Source of the DNA: JAXDTI01 sp034090045
GTDB taxonomy: Bacteria > Actinomycetota > Actinomycetes > Actinomycetales > Actinomycetaceae
Length of the DNA stretch: 64,000 bases
Direction: 5' to 3'
Assembly (NCBI GenBank): GCA_034090045.1
Contig: JAXDTI010000003.1
Coordinates: 1-64,000, forward strand
Made by a program: the position numbers and the translations under genes. How positions within the stretch are numbered: position 1 is the first letter of the stretch; every line of letters starts with the position of its first letter. Positions 7,542-14,506 of the stretch are shown in pieces. The notes beneath the pieces were generated by a model. The model had not been told where the DNA came from and searched no databases. It saw only the letters and a program-made list of their open reading frames with translations.

Positions 7542-7632
7542 ATGCACACCAGCACCAGCAGCACCAGCCATCTCCAAGTGCAGCTACGATATCTCGCTTT
7601 AACGGGCTTTCGATCTTCTCAGTCTTAAGCAT
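7540..7632 (-). CDS. TOMM precursor peptide, 30 aa, core WCCWCWCA
   Basis: The ATG at 7632 follows an AGGAAAGGGGGG ribosome site by about eight bases, the best in the cluster. The 30-codon frame ends with TAG at 7540. The first 19-20 residues (MLKTEKIESPLKRDIVAAL) are charged and can form an amphipathic helix, as RiPP leaders do; GDG follows as a flexible break, then the core WCCWCWCA with four Cys and three Trp and no Ser or Thr. Cys residues are the preferred substrates of YcaO enzymes, so up to four thiazole rings alternate with Trp. The frame lies first in the operon, ahead of the leader-binding protein. It is too short for usual gene finders. The cut site is not known; after GDG or between D and G are both plausible. 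Confidence 0.88.
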   Translation of the reverse strand: MLKTEKIESPLKRDIVAALGDGWCCWCWCA

Positions 7633-7640
7633 CTTTGATT

Positions 7641-7652
7641 CCCCCCTTTCCT
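7641..7652 (-). promoter_or_regulatory. Strong ribosome binding site of the precursor gene
   Basis: On the minus strand AGGAAAGGGGGG precedes the ATG at 7632 by eight bases. It is much stronger than the site of the next gene (a GTG start with none visible), which fits high precursor and low enzyme synthesis. Confidence 0.7.
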
Positions 7653-7660
7653 GTACTATC

Positions 7661-7678
7661 CAGACGAACGTTCGCCTG
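7661..7678. promoter_or_regulatory. Candidate operator, 18-bp imperfect palindrome
   Basis: CAGACGAACGTTCGCCTG has a perfect ten-base core CGAACGTTCG and mismatches at only one symmetric pair. It lies 29 bases upstream of the precursor start codon, where a repressor would overlap the promoter or the early transcript. No regulator gene is present in the cluster, so the protein is unknown. The four-base spacing of actinobacterial LexA boxes is missing. Confidence 0.4.
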
Positions 7679-8009
7679 TCATATGAATGCTATACCCATT
7701 TTTACTGCATAAAATTGAGGACTTCCAGCATGAGCGTACTAAGCCCGCTAGGCTTACCTATTTATGTCAACTAGGACCACCAAGGATTTGCAATCCTTGC
7801 CAGAGGGATCTGTCAGTTTCCTTCACAGTACTGGAGTGGCCTTATGGAGTGCTCCGGGTTTTTCGGATCATTTGACTTGAGTGTCTAATACAAAGTCCCA
7901 CAAGGGCTGTAAATATGGGCACAAAACCTGGCACGCCCGCACCCCGAATCGCGTGGACGTTTGGGAATGCGCCACAAACCACCCAGCACCCTAGCGCAAT
8001 AGCCACGAA
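7679..8009. other. Non-coding stretch upstream of the peptide cluster
   Basis: No convincing gene. It should hold the cluster promoter; a perfect TTGACA on the minus strand (7770-7765) has no good -10 at normal spacing. A palindrome around 7781-7797 (AAGGATT..AATCCTT) looks like an anticodon arm but no complete tRNA can be drawn. Composition changes from AT-rich to core-like near 7880-7920, the probable right junction of the island. Confidence 0.4.
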
Positions 8010-8055
8010 GCACCAAACAAAAGAAGCCAGCACTGATTATTTCGGTTGCTGGCTT
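8010..8055 (-). terminator. Terminator downstream of tRNA-Ala
   Basis: AAGCCAGCA (8024-8032) pairs with TGCTGGCTT (8047-8055) in a nine-base stem; on the minus strand it is followed by CTTTTGTTTGG. It lies about 130 bases past the tRNA 3' end. On the plus strand TTTCTATTT follows, so it may act both ways. Confidence 0.7.
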
Positions 8056-8185
8056 TCTATTTGCCCAGATCAAACCCAACAATTTCGCGTAACCCCGATT
8101 TTGGAGCACGCGAGCGATTTTTGGAGCAAAACGGCAAAACAAAACCTGCTGGCGCGAAATTGTATCAACACCAACAGGCAGTTAG

Positions 8186-8258
8186 TGGAGCATACGGGAT
8201 TCGAACCCGTGACCTCTTCCATGCCATGGAAGCGCGCTACCAACTGCGCCAATGCCCC
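8186..8258 (-). tRNA. tRNA-Ala(GGC)
   Basis: The minus strand folds as a 73-base cloverleaf: acceptor GGGGCAT/ATGCTCC, D arm with AGTTGGTAGCGC, anticodon arm CTTCC-ATGGCAT-GGAAG giving anticodon GGC, and T arm ACGGG-TTCGAAT-CCCGT. Discriminator A; CCA is not encoded. The foreign-looking peptide cluster lies on its 3' side, a usual place for islands. Confidence 0.97.
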
Positions 8259-8390
8259 GTCAGCTATTCGAGTTTAAGCCAGGAGCCGGATATTATGCAA
8301 AAGCGCTGATTAACGCGAATTGTTACCCTTGGCGAGCCGGCCCCCACCGTATTGAGATAGGCTGAAAGCAGTAACCAGAACGGAGCAGTA

Positions 8391-9734
8391 ATGAAGATAG
8401 CAAGTCGGCTACGCGCCGGAATCAACGCCCTGACCGGAACCGAAACCCGAATACCCGCCCCTCAAGACCATGGAAACACCACGGAAAGCAACTATTCCGA
8501 AAACGGTGCTGTAGCTGCTGAAACACCTCAAAAGCTTCGTGGCTTGGCGGCTTGGCCAACAGGTATGCGTTTCTCCCTGGCAATTGCCACCACCCTGTTT
8601 ATCATGTTGGTGCTCACCCAGATAGCCCCGGTTTTCATGCCAACTTTCCTGGCGTTCGCTCTCGCGCTCACAGTGCGCCCAGTCTCAGACTGGCTCATAC
8701 GCCACGGCGCCCCCATAGGACTCGCAGCCGCGGTAGCCATAGCCATACTGTTTGCCATCCTATTCGCAATGATCGGTCTGATAGCCGCCGCAATAACCGC
8801 AATGATCACAATCCTGCCGCAGTATGCCCCCAAATTTCAGGCACTCTATGAACAGGCAATCGCGGAGCTGGCACGTCACGGCCTGGACACCTCATCGGTT
8901 CTGGACTCGGCACGTAACGTGGATCTCGGCAAGGTATTCACCTATCTGAGCGGCTTCGCAAACCAGATCGGCGGAGCCGGAACCACCCTGTTCTTTATCG
9001 TTATGGTCGCAATCTTTGTTGTCGGGGACTTGGTGATGATTCGTCGCCGCGCCGCCGAACTGGCCTCCTACGCTCCCGGTTTCGCAATCGCCCTGCGTAA
9101 CTTCTCGGTGCGCGTACGCAAATACTTCCTGGTGACAACAATCTTTGGAGCAATAGTCGCACTACTCGACGTAGTGATACTCTATATTTTTGGGGTGCCT
9201 ACCCCCTGGACCTGGGGAATCCTCGCATTCGTGGCGAACTATATTCCAGCAGTCGGCTTCATCCTGTCAATGATTCCGCCAATCCTCTTAGCCCTGGCAC
9301 TGGGAGGACCGTGGCCTGCGCTCGGAGTATTCATCGGATACATGGTGGTTTCGCTGCTACTACTGAACATTTTGCAGCCCCGCATTGCCGGTAACGCAGT
9401 CGGCCTGAACGCCACCATATCGTTCCTGTCACTAATGGTTTGGTCTACAGTTATGGGACCAATGGGAGCCATCCTCGCCGTCCCCCTAACACTGTTTTTC
9501 AAGGCGATATTCATCGACTCCGACCCGGCAACAGCCTGGATAGACGTGTTTTTCCGTCCCTCAGACGAACCAAACACCATCGAAACAACACGCAAACTTA
9601 AAGAAACAGAAGACACCACCGAAGAAAAACCCACAATCGACACTAGGAGCCGAGCAGAACAGGTACGAGAAGCCGCCGAGATGGAACGGGCAAAAGCACA
9701 AGCAACCCTCGACGAATTAAACGAAAACATATAG
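8391..9734 (+). CDS. AI-2E family (PerM-like) membrane transporter
   Basis: A 447-aa integral membrane protein. A hydrophilic N-terminus (1-50) is followed by paired helices at about 60-90 and 97-133, a soluble middle (about 135-195), and a C-terminal block of five or six helices (about 203-385). The motif VANYIPAVGFILSMIPP at 280-296 and the ..LQPRIAGNAVGLNATISFLSLMVWSTVMGPMGAILAVPL.. region are hallmarks of the AI-2E/PerM family. The substrate is not predictable; members export various small molecules. The C-terminal tail (400-447) is charged and coiled-coil-like. A GGAG ribosome site precedes the ATG; no neighbour shares its strand, so it is monocistronic. Confidence 0.9.
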   Translation: MKIASRLRAGINALTGTETRIPAPQDHGNTTESNYSENGAVAAETPQKLRGLAAWPTGMRFSLAIATTLFIMLVLTQIAPVFMPTFLAFALALTVRPVSDWLIRHGAPIGLAAAVAIAILFAILFAMIGLIAAAITAMITILPQYAPKFQALYEQAIAELARHGLDTSSVLDSARNVDLGKVFTYLSGFANQIGGAGTTLFFIVMVAIFVVGDLVMIRRRAAELASYAPGFAIALRNFSVRVRKYFLVTTIFGAIVALLDVVILYIFGVPTPWTWGILAFVANYIPAVGFILSMIPPILLALALGGPWPALGVFIGYMVVSLLLLNILQPRIAGNAVGLNATISFLSLMVWSTVMGPMGAILAVPLTLFFKAIFIDSDPATAWIDVFFRPSDEPNTIETTRKLKETEDTTEEKPTIDTRSRAEQVREAAEMERAKAQATLDELNENI

Positions 9735-9773
9735 ACCCGCTGTCGAGAACCAACATACAGGTCCGCTGCGAGC

Positions 9774-10424
9774 CTAGGAACGAGACGGAACAGCGATTCC
9801 CGGGAAATCTGCCGGAGCCAAGTTATGTGCCGCGAGTCGCCAACCGGGAACCCGAGCCGCCTCAACCAACACCATGAAATGCGCATTGTCTAGACCCCGC
9901 AACCCCTGCCACTGAACCGGATCAAGACCGAGCAGCGTCACCGCCCCCTGGGTAATAGCGGACCCATGAGACACCACAACCATGGTCTGACCTGTGTCGA
10001 GCCGTTCAAAACAGTCACGAACCCCGGCAGCGAAGCGCTCCCCAACCTCTAAACGTGACTCGATACCTGCTTCCTCGGACTCCCCGGTTCGCCGCCAAGC
10101 CTCATACTCCTCAGGGAACTGTTGCTGCATTTCTTTAGCATTCAGCCCCTCGAAATTCCCGAAAGAACGCTCCCGGAAACGCGTATCGACTCTCACCGGT
10201 ATCCCAACGAGTGAAGCTAGCGCCTCAGCAGTTCGACGCGCCCTCCCCAAATCGGAACAGTAGATAGCGTCCGGACGGTATTGAGCTATCATCTGCGCGG
10301 TCGCCCTGGCCTGGGCGATACCGGATTCGTTCAACTGAATATCAACCTGACCTTGAGCACGTCCCTGCAAGTTATAGCTTGTTTGACCGTGCCGCCACAG
10401 CAGCACTTTTCGAGGTTCATTCAT
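9774..10424 (-). CDS. Histidine phosphatase family protein (phosphoglycerate-mutase-like)
   Basis: A 216-aa member of the branch-1 histidine phosphatases. RHG at 11-13 carries the phospho-accepting histidine, RERSFGNFEG near 83-92 the acid residue region, and VVVSHGSAI near 149-157 the second histidine. It belongs to the GpmB/CobC-like group annotated broadly as phosphatase or mutase; in actinobacteria the gene next to rsfS is often a glucosyl-3-phosphoglycerate phosphatase-like enzyme, which is possible here but not shown. Its ATG shares a base with the rsfS stop (TAATG), so it is the last gene of the rplU-to-rsfS run. Confidence 0.88.
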   Translation of the reverse strand: MNEPRKVLLWRHGQTSYNLQGRAQGQVDIQLNESGIAQARATAQMIAQYRPDAIYCSDLGRARRTAEALASLVGIPVRVDTRFRERSFGNFEGLNAKEMQQQFPEEYEAWRRTGESEEAGIESRLEVGERFAAGVRDCFERLDTGQTMVVVSHGSAITQGAVTLLGLDPVQWQGLRGLDNAHFMVLVEAARVPGWRLAAHNLAPADFPGIAVPSRS

Positions 10425-10804
10425 TATGCCTCCGCAAGCGAGCTACCTGTAGAAACATCAGGGAGGGCGATATCTATACGCGGACATTCCCGCCACAGCC
10501 GTTCCAAATCATAGTATTCACGGTCATCATCGTTGAAAACATGGACAATTACGGATCCGAAATCTAACACGACCCAACGCATTTCTTCGCGCCCCTCACT
10601 ACGAACCAGGTTCACCCCCGATTCGCGAAGCCTCTCAGACACCTCGTCGGCTATTGAGGCAACCTGGCGAGGATTGTCCCCGGAAGTTATCACAAAGGCA
10701 TCAGCAAAAGGCAGACGCTGTGACACATCAAAAGCGACCGGGTTATGTGCGAGCTTATCTGTTGCAGCCTGGGAAACCACCTGAACAATCTGTTGAATAT
10801 GCAC
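10424..10804 (-). CDS. rsfS: Ribosome silencing factor
   Basis: A 126-aa protein of the RsfS/Iojap family, which binds ribosomal protein L14 on the 50S subunit and blocks subunit joining when nutrients are low. Family features are the DVSQRLPFADAFVITSGDN segment near the N-terminus, then EGREEMRWVVLDFGSVIVHVFNDDDREYYDLERLW, the family core with the conserved W, D and YY.LE..W. It sits in the usual nadD-linked position and is contiguous with the membrane protein before it. Confidence 0.95.
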   Translation of the reverse strand: MHIQQIVQVVSQAATDKLAHNPVAFDVSQRLPFADAFVITSGDNPRQVASIADEVSERLRESGVNLVRSEGREEMRWVVLDFGSVIVHVFNDDDREYYDLERLWRECPRIDIALPDVSTGSSLAEA

Positions 10805-12565
10805 CTAGGAAACCACTCCCCCCGAGTATTCGACAAACGTAGCCGAGTCCAGCACCACCCCAGTAAACCCCTCACCTAAACTGCTTTGCATCTGCACCGG
10901 ATGGTCGAGCACCAAAACAACAGCGAGCGCGATTACCAGCAGTAACGCCAGACGCAGCATCCAAACAGCAAAAAGCTTTAAGAATCCGGGAGGGTTATCC
11001 GGGTCTCTCCTGTCGAGTCGAATATATGCCAGGCGACTGCGTGCCGGGATAAAACCCTGTTTCTTTTGTTTCTTCTGGGATTTCTGGGGTTCCTGGGGTT
11101 CCTCGAAGAAACCCTCACTTCGGTGTGCCGCCTGGTATTCGGCAAAGCGCGTGACGCCAGTTCCCGCCGCTGGCTCTTCCAAAGGCTCAGCTATCGCTGC
11201 CTGCCTAATCGGGTCAATAATTTGAGTATCTGAACCCCGATCGACAGTTTGGCTGTCGCGTTGGGCTTTAGCGGCATCCCGTTCCGCCATCCGGTCAGCT
11301 ATCAAGCGTTTGTGTTCCAGCTCCGGCTCGGGGATATTCAAGGGTTTTGCCGGGGGCATGGCTGCTGCCATAGCCAGAGCGTCAGCGAGCTGCACCGAAG
11401 AGTATTCGACTACTCCCGTTACCGGTTCCTCCTCCGGCACCGGAATTATCGGATTTACAGGGGAAAGCGAGCGCGTAGCAGGGGTCGGTTCCGGCTCATG
11501 TTCTGGTTCCGGCTCGGACTGTGACACAAGCTCATGTTCCGGCTGTTCCGGTTCCGGCTCGGCTTCTCGCTGGAACACCGGCTCGGGTTCCGGCTCCACA
11601 ACCGACTCTTCCGGGGGCGCTGGCGCGGGCTCCGGCACTAGCTCAGGTTCCGGCACCGACTCCGGTACAGACTCCGGCTCAAGCTCCGAAATCGGTTCCA
11701 ACTCTGATTGTGCTTCAACAAGCTCAAATTCTGGCTGAGTTTTTGGTTCCGGCTGGGCAATTTGGTGATTCACATAGGCGCGTATCGCGTCAGCAAACGC
11801 CGCAGAATCAAACTCACGATCCGGCTGTATGGATTCTTCAGGCTCAACCGTACCGACAGGCTCAAAACCCGATTTCAGTTCAGGCTCAACAGGTTCCGGT
11901 GCTTCAACAGCCGGTTCAGGTTCGATAGCGACCTCCGGCTCACCGCCCATCAATTCTGCCGCCCGCCTGGCTGCCTCTCTGGCCGCAGCTTCCTGTGCTT
12001 TTCGTCGAGCTTCCTCTCGCTCAGCATTATGAAGCTGAAGAAGCTGCAGGGCATCGGCTCCGACCCGCATCCGGATCTGCCGCAGTTCCTCTTCGGCAGC
12101 CGCCTCCTGCTCGCGAGCTTGACGTTCCTGCTCGGCTTGGCGCATCAAACTTTCAGTGTCTTTTCGTTGCCGAGCGGCTTTCATTGCTTGCAGATCTGCT
12201 TCTGCCCTGGCACGCGCATCGGCGGCTATCAGCTCCATTGAATCACCGGGCTGCCACCTTGGCGCCCGCGACACTTCAACTTCGCTTCCATCAGTGTTTT
12301 CGTCCGCAGCCACTGATGTTGTAAGTTCCGAGGTTCGCTCCTGTAAATCCGGTTGAATCTCACTCAAATAGGAGGAGGTGAACCTGCTTAGCTGCTGGTC
12401 GAGGGAATCCTGGGCACGTTGGAAACGCTCCTCAATTTTTGCCCACCGGTCAGGCTCATCTCCGGTTTTATGCCACGGTAAATCCAAGCCACTTATCTGA
12501 GCGAGATGCCGCTCAGCCTTGGAAGTGTCCACCCGATATTCAGAGCCGGTCTCGTTTGCACCCAT
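10805..12565 (-). CDS. Pro/Glu-repeat single-pass membrane protein
   Basis: A 586-aa protein I do not recognise as a named family. Residues 1-115 are helical and charged; about 115-205 is an Arg/Glu/Ala coiled-coil; about 210-375 is a long low-complexity part built on EPE, PEPE and EPV units; about 400-505 is mixed. One transmembrane helix (WMLRLALLLVIALAVVLVLDHP) lies near 543-565, leaving a short C-terminal part outside. The acidic proline-rich part should be an extended spacer, and the N-terminus should be cytoplasmic. It sits between nadD and rsfS, a place where actinomycetes often have a LytR-type or unnamed protein. The repeat DNA is a candidate for length variation. Confidence 0.65.
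   Translation of the reverse strand: MGANETGSEYRVDTSKAERHLAQISGLDLPWHKTGDEPDRWAKIEERFQRAQDSLDQQLSRFTSSYLSEIQPDLQERTSELTTSVAADENTDGSEVEVSRAPRWQPGDSMELIAADARARAEADLQAMKAARQRKDTESLMRQAEQERQAREQEAAAEEELRQIRMRVGADALQLLQLHNAEREEARRKAQEAAAREAARRAAELMGGEPEVAIEPEPAVEAPEPVEPELKSGFEPVGTVEPEESIQPDREFDSAAFADAIRAYVNHQIAQPEPKTQPEFELVEAQSELEPISELEPESVPESVPEPELVPEPAPAPPEESVVEPEPEPVFQREAEPEPEQPEHELVSQSEPEPEHEPEPTPATRSLSPVNPIIPVPEEEPVTGVVEYSSVQLADALAMAAAMPPAKPLNIPEPELEHKRLIADRMAERDAAKAQRDSQTVDRGSDTQIIDPIRQAAIAEPLEEPAAGTGVTRFAEYQAAHRSEGFFEEPQEPQKSQKKQKKQGFIPARSRLAYIRLDRRDPDNPPGFLKLFAVWMLRLALLLVIALAVVLVLDHPVQMQSSLGEGFTGVVLDSATFVEYSGGVVS
11483..11705. repeat. Degenerate short tandem repeat coding for Pro-Glu units
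   Basis: On the plus strand the unit GGTTCCGGCTC and variants recur about a dozen times between 11483 and 11705. In the minus-strand gene they read as EPEP/EPV. The units are multiples of three, so changes in copy number would keep frame. Confidence 0.65.
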
Positions 12566-12566
12566 C

Positions 12567-13169
12567 TCACACTCCCCGATACAGCCCGAACTTGTTTATG
12601 TACTGCACTATTCCATCCGGAACCAAATACCACACCGGGGCGCCACGTCGGGTACGTTCCCGCACGTCAGTTGAAGAAATGGCGAGCGCCGGAATCTCGA
12701 TTACCGAAACCCTTTCGCGTAGTTCCTCCGGCAGCACCGAATCGTGTCCAGGACGAGTAACTCCCACGAAATGCGCCAGCGAAAACAGCTCATCAATGTC
12801 TTTCCACTCCATGATCCGAGCCAACGCATCAGCACCGGTGATGAAATAGAAATCCGCGCCCGGAATCTGTTCATGCAAGTCACGCAAGGTATCTATAGTA
12901 TAGGTCAGTTTGCCGCGGTCAATATCAACCCGGGAAACAGTGAAACGCGGGTTCGGTGCTGTCGCTATCACGGTCATCAGATAACGCATTTCCGGGTCGG
13001 TAACCGGACGACCCTTTTTGAAAGGCTGAGTTGCGGTCGGAACGAATATAACCTCGTCAAGGTGAAAAACATCCTGAACCTCAGATGCCGCAACCAGGTG
13101 ACCATGATGGATAGGGTCAAAGGTACCGCCCATGACACCGATACGGCGGGGCTGCTTCACCTGGGTCAT
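12567..13169 (-). CDS. nadD: Nicotinate-nucleotide adenylyltransferase
   Basis: A 200-aa nucleotidyltransferase that adenylates nicotinic acid mononucleotide in NAD synthesis. GGTFDPIHHGH at 14-24 is the (H/T)xGH-type ATP site with FDPxHxGH, and AISSTDVRERTR near the C-terminus is the ISSTxxR phosphate-binding motif. I chose the ATG at 13169 since AGGAG stands just before it; an in-frame GTG at 13196 has no such site. The next gene begins one base after the stop. Confidence 0.95.
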   Translation of the reverse strand: MTQVKQPRRIGVMGGTFDPIHHGHLVAASEVQDVFHLDEVIFVPTATQPFKKGRPVTDPEMRYLMTVIATAPNPRFTVSRVDIDRGKLTYTIDTLRDLHEQIPGADFYFITGADALARIMEWKDIDELFSLAHFVGVTRPGHDSVLPEELRERVSVIEIPALAISSTDVRERTRRGAPVWYLVPDGIVQYINKFGLYRGV

Positions 13170-13200
13170 ATAGGAACTCCTATCCTCACTAAGCACGATT

Positions 13201-14496
13201 TTACAATCCCCGCCCCTGAACAGCAGCCACTTTGCCGCGAACCTGACCGTCCCCTGACATTCGCCATTTGCTTGTGGTGAGCGCGGAAAGTCCCATCGGA
13301 CCGCGTGAATGCATTTTTTGGGTGGAGATACCTATTTCGGCACCCAGCCCGAACTCCGCACCATCGGTGAACCGCGTCGATACGTTAACGGCGATAACCG
13401 CGGCATCCACCGCGTCTTCAAATTCTTGGGCGGCAGCCATATCAGTTGTGAGTATCGCTTCAGTATGACCACTGCCCCACCTGGAAATATGTTCAATCGC
13501 GGCGGCGGTATCCGAGACTTGACGAACCGCCATATCCATCGCTAAATATTCGGTGCCCCAATCGGCTTCGGTGGCGGCAGTGACATTGTCGCGTCCGGCG
13601 AGCAGTCGGGTAGTCGGCTCATCAACATGCAGTCGAACTCCCGCGTCGAGCAACGCAGCGGCGATTTTCAGTTTCGCCGCCTGCGGTAGCCGCTCATCAA
13701 GCAGCAGGGTTTCAGCGGCGTTACATACACTCACCCGCTGTGCTTTCGAGTTCACGACCACTTCAACTGCCTGCTCAAGGTTGGCGCTGCGTTCAACAAA
13801 CACGTGACAGTTTCCGACACCGGTCTCGATAACCGGCACTTGAGATTCGGTAACCACCAGGTTTATCAGTCCCGCACCGCCCCGCGGTATCACCAGATCC
13901 ACTAGCCCGCGGGCGTGCAACAGCATTTTCACGCCCTCCCGCCCAAAATCATCGATTGTAGCCACCGCATCAGCGAGACCGTATCCTGAGAGCGTCTCAC
14001 GAATCACCGCCACCAAGGCACGATCAGATTCCAGGGCTGCCGAACCGCCACGGAGAATAACTGAATTACCGGATTTCAACGCCAGAGTTGCCGCATCGAC
14101 AGTAACGTTCGGGCGCGCCTCGTAAATCATTCCTAACACCCCGAAAGGAACCCGATAGCGCAACAGTCTGATGCCGTTTTCGAGGGTACGTCCCTCAAGG
14201 ACTTCACCTACAGGATCGGGCAATGCCGCGACCTTACGAACCGCATCAGCAATATCGGCGAGGCGCCCCTCGTTGAGGGCAAGCCGATCCAGGAGCGCTT
14301 GAGACAGACCATTTTTCGCACCTTTTTCCAGGTCAGCACGGTTCGCTGCGATCACTGTATCGCTCGCCGCTGCGAGTGCATCAGCAACTTCCGCCAGAAT
14401 CTCGTTTTTAGTTGAGCTGCTAGAGCGCGCCAACTTCCGGGCCGCCGTGCGTGACCTTCTAGCTATCGCCCCGAAATCTAGCTGTGTGCCTTTCAT
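13201..14496 (-). CDS. proA: Glutamate-5-semialdehyde dehydrogenase (gamma-glutamyl phosphate reductase)
   Basis: A 431-aa ALDH-fold enzyme making glutamate semialdehyde from glutamyl phosphate with NADPH, the second step of proline synthesis. The catalytic Cys lies in QRVSVCNAAETLL near residue 258; PFGVLGMIYEARPNVTVDAA near 117-136 and SGNSVILRGGS are cofactor-site segments; HTEAILTTD and STRFTDGAEFGLGAEIGISTQKMHSRGPMGL are C-terminal family blocks. Length is normal. It follows proB by ten bases and precedes nadD by about 30. Confidence 0.97.
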   Translation of the reverse strand: MKGTQLDFGAIARRSRTAARKLARSSSSTKNEILAEVADALAAASDTVIAANRADLEKGAKNGLSQALLDRLALNEGRLADIADAVRKVAALPDPVGEVLEGRTLENGIRLLRYRVPFGVLGMIYEARPNVTVDAATLALKSGNSVILRGGSAALESDRALVAVIRETLSGYGLADAVATIDDFGREGVKMLLHARGLVDLVIPRGGAGLINLVVTESQVPVIETGVGNCHVFVERSANLEQAVEVVVNSKAQRVSVCNAAETLLLDERLPQAAKLKIAAALLDAGVRLHVDEPTTRLLAGRDNVTAATEADWGTEYLAMDMAVRQVSDTAAAIEHISRWGSGHTEAILTTDMAAAQEFEDAVDAAVIAVNVSTRFTDGAEFGLGAEIGISTQKMHSRGPMGLSALTTSKWRMSGDGQVRGKVAAVQGRGL

Positions 14497-14506
14497 GAAA
14501 AATATT

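Larger units (their letters stand above)
507..7680 (-). other. Thiazole/oxazole-modified peptide (TOMM/LAP) biosynthesis cluster
   Basis: All genes are on the minus strand and mostly overlap or abut, so they probably form one transcription unit starting upstream of the precursor gene at 7632. The unit contains a short precursor, a leader-binding protein with a RiPP-recognition-like N-terminus, two SagB-type (flavin dehydrogenase) proteins, an ABC exporter, a truncated M50 protease, a 2TM protein, a zinc ribbon protein and a YcaO cyclodehydratase. YcaO plus leader-binding partner plus SagB is the established minimal set that turns Cys/Ser/Thr into azolines and then azoles. Most genes are clearly AT-richer than the flanking chromosome; the ABC pair is GC-richer than its neighbours in the cluster. 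Confidence 0.85.

Noticed and set aside
7661..7678. LexA/SOS box in front of the precursor gene
   Set aside because: The two half-sites CGAAC and GTTCG touch, while actinobacterial LexA boxes need four bases between them.
7775..7805. Anticodon-arm-like palindrome that could be tRNA-Cys (minus) or tRNA-Ala (plus)
   Set aside because: No acceptor pairing, D arm or T arm with GTTCRA can be drawn around it on either strand.
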